Below, piece by piece: positions 21,001 to 22,961 of a DNA stretch of 64,000 bases. The notes under the pieces were generated by a model, which was not told where the DNA came from, made no database searches, and saw only the letters and a list, made by a program, of their open reading frames with translations. This DNA is from Gammaproteobacteria bacterium (GTDB lineage Bacteria; Pseudomonadota; Gammaproteobacteria; Pseudomonadales; JAUIET01). Numbering within the stretch: the first letter of the stretch is position 1; each line of letters opens with the position of its first letter. Both the position numbers and the translations under genes were made by a program. The stretch is taken from NCBI GenBank assembly GCA_030431775.1, contig JAUIHW010000019.1, positions 1 to 64,000 on the forward strand. Direction: 5' to 3'.

Positions 21001-21884
21001 GACATCAGGGTCTCACCAAAAAACCCGCTATGGTCTGCTTCCACAATCAGGTCTTCAGTGGCCGTGGAGAAGTTCAGCACCTCGGTTGAAAACTGCGATT
21101 CATTGGATGGGTCGAAAGCCGAGGCTTCTGAGCCACCACCGCCCTGGATCAGGCGGACTTCTTCGCCACTCACAGTGGTCGTTGTTTCAGAACTGGCCAG
21201 CTGCAACAGATTCAGGTCGAATAAGGCTATATCCTCGGGCTCGGGCGGTGCTTCGCTGGTGGAGAAGCTGATGGCACTGCTGGTATCCGACGCCGTTGAC
21301 TCGGCCTCTTCAATAGCCACCCCTTCTTCATCTATGGAACGGCTGGTCTGGTTGCCTTCCTCTTCGAATTCAAACTGGTTTTCCGACTGGCTTTGCGACT
21401 GCTGTTGCTGCATCTGCTGCATGGCCTGCTGCATCATGGCCATGACTTGCTGAGTCTGTTCCTGCTGTTCTTCCTGTTCTTCCTGCTGTTCTTGCTGTTG
21501 CTTTTCCTGCTCGGCCGCCTGAGCCTCAATCATGGATTCGAATTCAGCGCGCAAGATGCTGGAAATGGCGATAAAATCCTCAACACTGAGGTTGCCGACC
21601 TCACCGATTTTGGACAATAGAATGTGCGTCTCTACTTCTTCATCGTCGAAATAGAATTCCGGTGCTAATTCCTCTTCAAACAGCAGCAGGGCCAGGCTAT
21701 TAAAAACTACCTGAGCATCATTGGCGGCATTGGTAATAATAATGTCAGAGTCAACGATATCGATCTTGGCTTCTTTGAACGTAACATCGCTGATCTTGAT
21801 CGTCGCTTTGGGCCCGGCAACGACGGCTTCAACCGCTCCCGGCTTTGCCAGACTGACATGAATACTTGCTGCTTTTTGAACCAT
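1..21884 (-). CDS. Giant RTX (hemolysin-type Ca-binding repeat) surface/secreted protein, 3' end beyond window
   Basis: The frame is stop-free from the ATG at 21884 to base 1 (7294 codons plus two bases), and codons at the left edge still read as RTX repeat (TLVGGDGA), so there is no net frameshift. An in-frame TAG 9 nt upstream of the ATG, with no other start between, fixes the start; the Shine-Dalgarno is weak. The N-terminus (MVQKAASIHVSLAKPG) has no Sec signal, as expected for type I secretion, whose C-terminal signal would lie off-window. Residues 1-430 are non-repetitive with a Gln/Glu-rich segment. From about residue 431 the protein is RTX nonapeptides (GGxGxDxLx) grouped in modules bounded by DTVDYS-type motifs, each with a linker such as NDTIRNIENVTGT. 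I counted about 78 modules. Known RTX repeats fold as Ca-binding parallel beta-rolls outside the cell. A role as adhesin, S-layer-like or biofilm protein is inference. Mass would exceed 700 kDa. No secretion ABC/HlyD/TolC genes are visible. Confidence 0.96.
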   Translation of the reverse strand, partial: MVQKAASIHVSLAKPGAVEAVVAGPKATIKISDVTFKEAKIDIVDSDIIITNAANDAQVVFNSLALLLFEEELAPEFYFDDEEVETHILLSKIGEVGNLSVEDFIAISSILRAEFESMIEAQAAEQEKQQQEQQEEQEEQQEQTQQVMAMMQQAMQQMQQQQSQSQSENQFEFEEEGNQTSRSIDEEGVAIEEAESTASDTSSAISFSTSEAPPEPEDIALFDLNLLQLASSETTTTVSGEEVRLIQGGGGSEASAFDPSNESQFSTEVLNFSTATEDLIVEADHSGFFGETLMSRVIEISPKFPVGFEIDKIELSGLPDNFVIEGGQKTGNTWTIEEFETDDRGAVKLNLSYPVPSDDEFTVQFKVTSKFNEETTDEDGVPLTPPPETVLVSQDDQLFSVRNVFGPQDLNFVNQSGDEVWVLANNPNANRVFTGSGNDTIEGAVADDVINSGAGDDVIRGNRGDDFIDGAEGDDLLHGGAGDDTLVGGSGSDTVDYSDLSVTIDADLSLLIQDFAEINVDRNGPQFQVDRVREIENIRAGTADDRLIGNSADNTLDGGAGNDLLAGRGGNDLLIGGSGTDTADYSGETKAIDADLTLSEGNVTVDESNIDTLQGVENIVGTDFDDRIHGSDGNNAISGGAGNDRLSGGRGNDELDGGDGEHDVIDFSRATQAVSIDLSEAADNQGFTTAVMGSEVDRLRNIEDVSGSEFGDTIIGNEEEQILFGAGGDDTISGGGGADTLDGGEGNDTVNGDAGDDLILSSEGSDAIDGGADSDTVDYSVLESANSISTTLAGDQAATVIVDGSDNDTLRNVENIIGTDGDDSITGDASDNRFEGGAGDDALAGRGGDDILIGGEGRDSADYSQAASAVDLDLSTGVVNNDGDGGTDILDGIEDLTGSAFDDRIAGDDSANVLSGGDGDDFLSGRAGNDTLVGGAGSDTADYSLAANSVNIDLAVGNSADGDGGLDTFDSIENVRGSAFNDTLLGDSNDNILSGIGGDDTLNGGAGDDLLEGGEGLDTLVASSGANTYDGGAAIDTLDYSQFAGANSIDVTLNGSFDVVVQVDGDQDDVVRNVENVVGTAGDDSIGGDFLANQLIGGAGDDVIRGGAGSDALDGGDGNDELRFDDLVSVGITLDLINGNASYSVDSSIDSFINFESYAGSNQADVIISSAGVDTVDGLLGDDQFVASDGSDLFIGGGGLDTVDYSTLADINFISVVMNSAGDATVTVDGGDNDTIRLIENVIGSAGDDTITGDNADNVLDGAAGDDLLDGAGGDDTLLGGAGADMLLSGVGDDTFDGGAGLDTVDYSGAGTGVLVDLSQNAAINDGDGGSDVLSNVENIIGTGNSDNITGNAQGNTLSGLGGNDVIRGGGGADNLQGGGGFDEVRFDDLTGAGITLDIGGGTAFFAGDATTDILSGFEIYYATNQGDTLIGSVAADTVFGLGGNDSFTASQGTDTLDGGDGLDTINYSGLAGASAVSVSLNGENDVVVSVTGGDNDTVRNIENVTGTSGDDTIIGDAISNILIGEGGDDVISGGGGSDTLIGGDGTDDLRFDNLTGVGITLNLNGPGGTASYTGDNSTDVFSEFERYFTTNQDDLINSSTANDLVFALGGDDLFNTSAGNDEFDGGAGLDTVDYSTLSGISSISVTLALGSDATVTVAGGDDDTLRNIENVIGTSGDDTIVGDDADNELRGLSGNDVLEGGAGADDLFGGLGDDTLRGNVGNDLLDGGTGQDTADYSSASSGVSLDLSSEQASNDGEGGTDTLRGIENITGSSQADNIRGDTGANIIRGEDGNDVIYGGAGSDQLFGGNQTGADQLRFDDLTDAGVNLDLENSEATYGFDGSVDTFAGFEEYFTTEQADTVSGSTAADVVSTLGGDDTVNASLGADILDGGADSDTLDYSGLGGVNFIDVVLNGSSDATVIVDGGDNDTIRNFENVVGTVGDDRMTGDNGDNVLTGAAGNDRFFASAGNDTLDGGADVDTADYSGLIGVNFINVALNGATGAVVVVNGGDNDVLVNIENVIGTAGDDTLTGDAQDNQLSGRGGDDILNGGGGNDTLLGESGADTLLGSEGSDVLDGGADNDTLDYSGLTSATSIDVTLDGANDATVTVVGSDNDTARNIENVIGTSGNDFIGGDDAINILQGLAGDDVFGASSGTDTIDGGLGVDEIDYSTLATANFVSVTLNDAADAIVVINGDGNDTLRSIENVTGTLGDDTLIGDSQDNRLSGLAGDDVLAGRGGNDTLIGGADTDTVDYSGASGSVDVSLLNNTAFDDGDGGVDTLQTIENVIGSDNDDVIEGDNNANLLEGGLGEDLFLGSLGADTVDGGLGENDEIDYSNNSVPNPIDVTLNGTGNAAVLITGADDQTIRNIEHVTGSQGDDRIEGDNRNNNLSGDAGDDFLSGRSGNDVLTGGDGIDTADYSTAASSVTVNLGASQASVDGDGGQDQLFQIENIRGSNFNDTITGNTSDNLLEGGIGNDLFNASAGTDVIDGGANSDTLDYSTLASATAINVDLDGANTVLVMITGGPNNLVRNVENIIGTIGDDTIGGDDSLNTLEGGAGDDTFLASSNTDTMDGGLGDDTVDYSGLTTANFINVTLNSGSDAVVVVNGDGNDTIRRIENVIGTDGDDTLIGDALDNTLDGRGGDDVLSGRGGNDTLIGGADTDTVDYSGATTGVNVNLQGNIATDDGEGGADTLQEIENVIGSVNDDVIQGDANANVLQGRDGDDQFNASLGADILDGGVGAGDRVDFSGFAANNAVDVTLNGAVDAIANVANADNQTLRGIEHVTGSQGDDTIVGDSNNNEISGDDGDDTLSGRAGNDIITGGDGIDTADYSSSAGAITVNLASNQASADGDGASDQLFEIENIRGSNFDDTITGDGSDNLLQGRGGDDSFNASSGADVIDGGSSSDTLDYSALASATAINVDLDGSNTVTVTVSGDDDDRVRNVENIIGTGGNDTIGGDASINLLEGRAGNDTFLASDNTDTLDGGLGEDTADYSGLVGANFINVTLNSTSDAIVVVNGGGNDTIRNIENVTGTTGNDTLVGDGLDNELLGAAGDDVLSGRGGNDLLDGGADNDTVDYSAATTAIDVSLASNTASNDGDGGVDTLQNIENVIGSINDDVIEGDGNANVLQGRDGDDSFGGTLGADLIDGGVGNSDGVDYSALAATNAINVTLAGSSDATVSVNNADDQTLRGIENVTGSQGDDVIFGDGNDNELGGSAGDDTLAGRAGNDILRGGDGSDTADYSGAAGNVTVSLASNQASADGDGASDQLFDIENIRGSNFDDTISGNTSANLLEGNAGDDLINASAGTDTLDGGANNDTLDYSSLAGATAINVDLDGANTVTVTVTGGDNDQVRNIENIIGTDGDDTIGGDASINLLEGQSGNDTFLASAGTDTLDGGLGSDTADYSGLLSANFINVTLNSTADAIVVVNGGGNDTIRNIENVTGTSGNDTLIGDGLDNELRGEAGDDMLSGRGGNDLLVGGADTDTVDYSSANTGVNVSLAGNTASDDGDGGVDTLQEIENVIGSANDDVIEGDANANVLEGRDGDDVINATLGADTVDGGLGSSDEINFSSFAAANSIDVTLAGNGDATVNVNNADNQTIRGIEDVTGSQGDDRIVGDGNDNELSGDDGDDVLSGRAGNDVLTGGDGVDTADYSGAASNVNVNLAANQATTDGDGASDQLFEIENVHGSAFNDTLAGDGSDNELLGNAGDDILTASAGSDVLDGGANTDTLDYSSLSGVSGISVDLDDGNDVTVTVTGGDNDIARNIENVIGTDGNDVIGGDNAINILQGRDGDDQFIASSNTDTIDGGVGVDSIDYSSLATANFVNVTLAGAANSTAVVNGDGNDTLRNIENVTGTAGDDTLTGDALDNELRGLAGNDLLSGRGGNDTLDGGADVDTVDYSGAVSGVNVNLAGNTASDDGDGGVDTLVDIENVIGSDNDDTIQGDGAANVLQGGQGDDSFIATLGADNIQGGLGTGDGVDFSSFGAANSIDVTLNGSTPTTVSVAGTDDQTISGIENVTGSQGDDRIEGDGNDNAISGDDGDDVLSGRAGNDILTGGDGVDTADYSNAASTVVVDLSANQASVDGDGGSDQLFEIENITGSAFVDTLTGDGSDNLIEGGNSADTLRGRGGDDTLDGGFGQDIADYSLAGGPVTADLASNQATDDGDGGSDTFVSIEHLTGSAFADDLGGDAGANTLLGGDSDDVLRGRGGSDTLDGGTGTGDVADYTGAANGIVVNLSLNAAANDGDGDSDVLQNIENVWGSAQDDRIEGDNNGNVLEGRGGDDLLIGSGGSDTLDGGADFDVADYSAAGSGVTIDLSTGIVGDDGSGGVDTLISIEGIIGSGSDDILIGDEFDNRLDGGGGNDTIRGMEGDDEIIGGIGIDTVSYANSDNAIDVDLQNQVANNDGFGDTDTLSSIENVIGSDNGDFIVGSVGDNRLDGAAGDDVIRGGAGDDDIIGGTGNNTVDYITAGSGVSVDLSNNLTSNDGDGGTDTLSQIQNVTGSNFDDTLTGDAADNVLDGRNRDDVLRGRGGNDTLDGGSGSDTADYSLAAAGVTADIAANSASDDGDGGSDTFVDIENLSGSSGADDLSGDGAANTLFGDDGNDTLRGRGGADTIDGGNDIDTVDYSGAANGINVNLQNNVAANDGDGASDTLNNIENVTGSNQADIIVGSTGANVLSGGLLNDTLSGLAGADTLDGGDGIDTADYSQAAAGITVDLSANQASNDGDGSVDTLTSIENIVGSDFADDITGDGNVNLLQGGDNNDIFRGSTNDDIIEGGFGSDTADYSGMAGSPSIDVTLRGGVDATVVVSGGNGTDTLRSVENIVATAGDDTLRGDGNDNTLSGGDGDDVIWGGGGSDTLDGGGHTTGDQLRFDDLTGVGVDINLTNNTAFYSADSSTDNFINFEEYYLTNQDDTIIGSTNADVVFSLGGDDSFRASAGSDDFDGGTDSDTIDYSSLGGVNFINVTLDGANAATVTVDGGDNDTIRNIENVIGTAGVDTITGDDQSNTIQGQGGDDIISGGAGIDFLEGNAGNDTFLGSAGQNTFDGGSDTDTIDYSGQAGIASVSVQLNGTGSSAVIVAGGDNDLALNIENVIGTAGDDTLIGDGSDNEFQGGAGDDILSGRSGADLLIGGADNDTVDYSGEVGINFIDVTLNGGSDVTVTVDGGANDTIREIENVIGTAGDDTIRGDGLVNTLEGEDGNDILVGGAGADILDGGNDSDTVDYSQEVGINFIDVQLNGGSDATVIVDGADNDTVRAIENVIGTAGNDTISGDSQVNNIDGQGGDDVIRGGGGSDTLDGGAGTNTLSYTDSGLGITTDMNVLSGGFFSVTVGADTDQAANFRDIIGSAGADNITGDMQDNVIEGRVGTDVLDGGAGNDTLIGGSESDTLIGGAGDDILDGGDTGDTLDGGIGDDTYLGGAGWDNLIASDGADIIDGGSATDTLDYSGQTSANFISVTLTGGIDATVTVDGDQDDTVRNVERIRGTAGNDTIHGDGANNYFWGGAGDDTMSGGSNADNRLWGEAGDDLFLGSAGTNRFDGGADTDTVDYSSQAGINFISVALDGSGSASVTVDGANNDIVLNIENVIATAGNDTVHGDSSANVITTLDGDDELSGGAGIDILDGGNDTDTANYEEAAAGIVVDLSADAASDDGDGASDTLTSIENIIGSDFDDTITGGAEANDLDGGEGDDYFVSSAGVDVIEGDNGSDTLDYSLQAGVTSISVNLNSGIQSTVTVNGSDNDLVRNIENIVGTSGNDVIRGDGNANTFTAGDGDDILRGEGGNDVLDGGAGINTLEYNDRVDRVVTDMSALTGGAFTVNVGTSETDTASNIRDIIGSQGNDDITGDAQNNTLRGDLGSDILRGGEGDDLLQGEESHDTLEGGAGDDTLEGGSGNWDTLRGGAGADAMDGGSGSRDAVDYRFESGINFIDIDLNGGSVSTVIVDGGDNDTIVNIERVFGTNGNDIMRGHTQENFFYGQGGDDTFYAAGGDDEIHGGGGDDTLDYSDLSSGLSVDMTAVAGGFFTLDIGGGAEGDRANSIEILRTTTGGDTVETDGNIILLETLAGNDVIDLNADDATVNSGDGADNVDLFGTNATADAGSGADIVRAYGGNANITLGTEDDTLWTYSSGNTGSGGDGDDFLGNWGVYANTLEGDAGNDTFESRGGGSVFDGGADIDTIRYNNTGAGITVNLNESGDTTIVVNGQSNDTIRNIENIQGSDGADSIEGNSLANVLNGGAGNDTIIAGTGLDTYIGSSGTDTLDYSGFAAGNFIDVTLNGGSNVTVTVNGGDNHTINSIENIIGSQGDDTIGGDSAINNIAAGAGDDTIFGSTGSDILDGGAGSNDVLDYQGLATGIELNLSGSFSTVGGSFTDLFSNIESYILTDQADVIRGSSNDDVVDSLDGDDAFDASHGNDVLNAGAGTDTLDYSVLGGITGVSLTLNGGAAIVVNVSAGDNDTISGFENIIGSVDDDTITGDGLVNVLDGNSGDDVLDGAGGDDILLGDEGNDTFIAGAGSDTITGGADSDTIDYSGLGANFINVTLNGGAAVTVTVDGGDNDTISEIENVTGTGGDDTITGDANDNTLLGMGGADIISSGDGADTLDGGAGGDTLNAGAGADTVLASSGADTIDGGSGNDSIDYSVHPSAGSISVTLDGATLATVTVAGDANDTIQNIENVTGTAGDDTIHGDAANNTLIGGQGNDTLSGGAGTDVLDGGLDVDTADYSTAASGVNANLGSGVVSDDGDGGSDTLASIENFIGSASADVVSGSGASNVINTGAGNDSITASAGADSYDGGADNDSLDYSGVAGVTSISVSLNGSSSVFVTVNGGTDDTVRNIESITGSSGADTLHGDAQQNTLIGGDGGDIISGGSGADTLDGSGGLDTLDYSSAGGGVNVNLDTDTVTDDGFGFSDTISNFEFLLGSNFADTLTGTVDANIITGDGGGDTINGLAGDDLISGGAGNDTIDGGADTDTVSYGTAATGVTVDLSANIASDDGDGGSDTLNNIENVTGSTSNDSITGNGGDNVLSGGAGDDVLNGRGGTDVLDGGADNDTVSYAGVGGDVTADLQANGASDDGDGTTDTFIDIENLTGSSNNDTLSGDGGNNTIDGGLGNDTLMGRGGVDTLQGGGGDDTVTYANAGSGVVVDLSSNAASDDGDGANDILLAIDHVIGSGSADSITGEGGGNILQGGGGGDTLIGLGGNDSLQGEGGNDILRGGSGNDTLNGGANTDTADYSQAAGGVVVDLSGVLANVDGDGGSDTLISIENITGSADSDTLVGNAAMNTLVGGDGA
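7507..9428 (-). repeat. Eight near-uniform 240-bp type I RTX modules
   Basis: DYS-type boundaries at about 7507, 7750, 7987, 8228, 8467, 8707, 8948, 9188 and 9428 are spaced 237-243 bp. All eight modules use the short linker class with a DGDGGxDTL-like turn, whereas the array next to it (9428-15627) alternates short and long modules. This block therefore looks like a separate expansion of a single module type inside the same gene. Confidence 0.8.
9428..15627 (-). repeat. Higher-order tandem repeat: five copies of a 1.24-kb, five-module unit
   Basis: Within the RTX gene, marker motifs recur at a fixed 1.24-kb distance. The 'FEIENI' marker coding for a Phe-Glu-Ile linker lies near 9587, 10825, 12063, 13303 and 14540. 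The 'QTI..IENVTGSQGDD' marker lies near 9832, 11070, 12310, 13552 and 14790. Two other linker types recur near 10325, 11571, 12805, 14040, 15283 and near 10577, 11817, 13055, 14295, 15535. Unit boundaries at DYS motifs fall near 15627, 14388, 13150, 11910, 10670 and 9428, i.e. 1238-1242 bp each (about 413 residues). Each unit holds five modules in the same order. This is the pattern expected from tandem duplication of a five-module block after the modules had already diverged. Confidence 0.88.
16190..18530 (-). repeat. Cluster of four variant RTX modules with LRFDDLTG entry motif
   Basis: Instead of the usual DYS boundary, modules entered near 16440, 17237, 17735 and 18525 begin with a motif like QLRFDDLTGVGVDINL. 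It is followed by a Tyr/Phe-rich linker (FEEYYLTNQDDTIIGS in the copy read in full) and an ADVVFSLGGDDSF segment. A fifth copy sits alone near 7010-7260. The class is interspersed with ordinary modules, not contiguous with them. I infer a structural variant of the beta-roll cap or linker; no specific function can be assigned from sequence. Confidence 0.78.
21376..21510 (-). other. Gln/Glu-rich segment in the N-terminal head of the giant RTX protein
   Basis: Residues about 125-169 of the giant protein consist mainly of Gln, Glu, Met and Ser (for example QQQEQQEEQEEQQEQ and then QQAMQQMQQQQSQSQ). The stretch separates a compact N-terminal domain (about residues 1-115, with NAANDAQVVFNSLALLLFEE) from a second non-repeat region (about 190-430). 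A flexible or coiled-coil spacer is the simplest reading. Confidence 0.85.
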
Positions 21885-22067
21885 CTTTTTCTACTACCAA
21901 GCTTACACAGGCGCACCAAGCCGCACGGAAAAACTCCGGCTGCTCATATACAAGAGTAGGAAAAAGTGTCGGTTTGGCTAGTTTGTCGTCAAAAAGCCAA
22001 CCAGTTTGTGTCGACTATCTGACGGACGTCACATTTTTGGCGAGTCGGCGGTCATCGCGGGGTGGCC
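21885..22067. other. Intergenic gap between glycan operon and giant RTX gene
   Basis: This 183-bp gap is the only untranslated space upstream of the giant gene, so a promoter for it probably lies here if it is not read through from the glycan operon. On the minus strand there is an imperfect inverted repeat (GGTTGGCT ... AGCCAAACC) at about 21993-22025, followed a few bases later by a short T-run. This could be a weak terminator for the upstream operon. I see no convincing -35/-10 pair. Confidence 0.35.
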
Positions 22068-22961
22068 CTAGCTCACTTCCGCGAGCGGACAGTCATAGCC
22101 CATCTGCCCAGCCAGCTCGGCGAAATGCTCCAACAAAAAGTCGCGGTCCTGCGTAGCCAGCCCGCAGTCCCATTGCCCAAGTGAGGCCTGCGCATTGCTG
22201 CTGGTAACATGATGACTTTCGCGGTGCGAAAATACCGCCTGCAAGGTGTTTAGTTGACTGCAGTCCAGCTCAAGATAGCGCAACACGGCTGCCAGGGCCT
22301 CAGGCAAATTCTGCATCAGCGCTTCATACCTCAGCACATGGTGCTCGATACCTGCCCTCTGATAGCGTTTGATCTCGGCAAATATCTTTTGATAACTGCG
22401 CCCAAAATCACCGGTTGCCAGGTCGATAATGCTGCGGGGTGTGCCCTGATCGTATTGTTGCTTTACTTTATGAGTCCAGCGGCTCATTGAGACTACCGCA
22501 TCACGCGGGTCGCGAATCAAAAAGACCGGTTTGACCGTTTCGAACAGGCCGCGGAACGTGTCCGCTTCTCCGATGCCCACTTTCTCGATAAAGTATCGGC
22601 TGTCTGGCTGACCCAACTCGGTGGCGGCCTGATGATAGAAATCCCGCACCATGTCAACCAGACCTGCCGTTAGCGGGTCAACCACGCATGCTTTGTATAT
22701 CGACTCGACCGGTCCTTCACCCTGGTTCAATGAAAACGGTGAGCGTCCATTCTTGTAAAGGCGATTGATAGCGTAATTCTCAGGCGCATCCTCGCCTGGG
22801 GTTCCAATGCTCAGACCAAGATAGGCCTGCATCAGATAAGCAGCCGGGCGTTGCTCGAATGGCCAGGCGCCACACACGAATACCTGCGAATGGCTCGCCA
22901 GCGTCTTGGTGACTATCGAACCACCACTGCGGCCAGGGGTAATCAGTAAAAGAGGTATCAT
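22068..22961 (-). CDS. Sulfotransferase family protein
   Basis: The 297-residue protein starts TPGRSGGSIVTKTLASH, a P-loop-like 5'-phosphosulfate-binding motif of PAPS-dependent sulfotransferases. Near residue 150 it has VFLIRDPRDAVVSMSRW, which fits the 3'-phosphate-binding RDPRD...S element. It is predicted to move sulfate from PAPS to a hydroxyl or amino group of a carbohydrate or other acceptor in the cytoplasm. The start ATG overlaps the stop of the upstream coiled-coil sulfotransferase by 4 bp (ATGA), so the two are probably translationally coupled. It is the last gene of the glycan operon. The acceptor is unknown; sulfation of the exported glycan is inference from context. Confidence 0.85.
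   Translation of the reverse strand: MIPLLLITPGRSGGSIVTKTLASHSQVFVCGAWPFEQRPAAYLMQAYLGLSIGTPGEDAPENYAINRLYKNGRSPFSLNQGEGPVESIYKACVVDPLTAGLVDMVRDFYHQAATELGQPDSRYFIEKVGIGEADTFRGLFETVKPVFLIRDPRDAVVSMSRWTHKVKQQYDQGTPRSIIDLATGDFGRSYQKIFAEIKRYQRAGIEHHVLRYEALMQNLPEALAAVLRYLELDCSQLNTLQAVFSHRESHHVTSSNAQASLGQWDCGLATQDRDFLLEHFAELAGQMGYDCPLAEVS

Noticed and set aside
168..21620. Many open frames on the plus strand opposite the RTX gene, some over 300 codons, with repeated Ser/Pro/Ala/Val-rich translations.
   Set aside because: They are antisense and out-of-frame shadows of the repetitive Gly/Asp/Asn-rich RTX codons; their periodicity equals the RTX module length and they resemble no protein family.
21993..22025. 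Inverted repeat after the last glycan-operon gene as a definite rho-independent terminator.
   Set aside because: The stem is imperfect, the loop long and the T-run not adjacent; kept only as a weak possibility in the intergenic entry.
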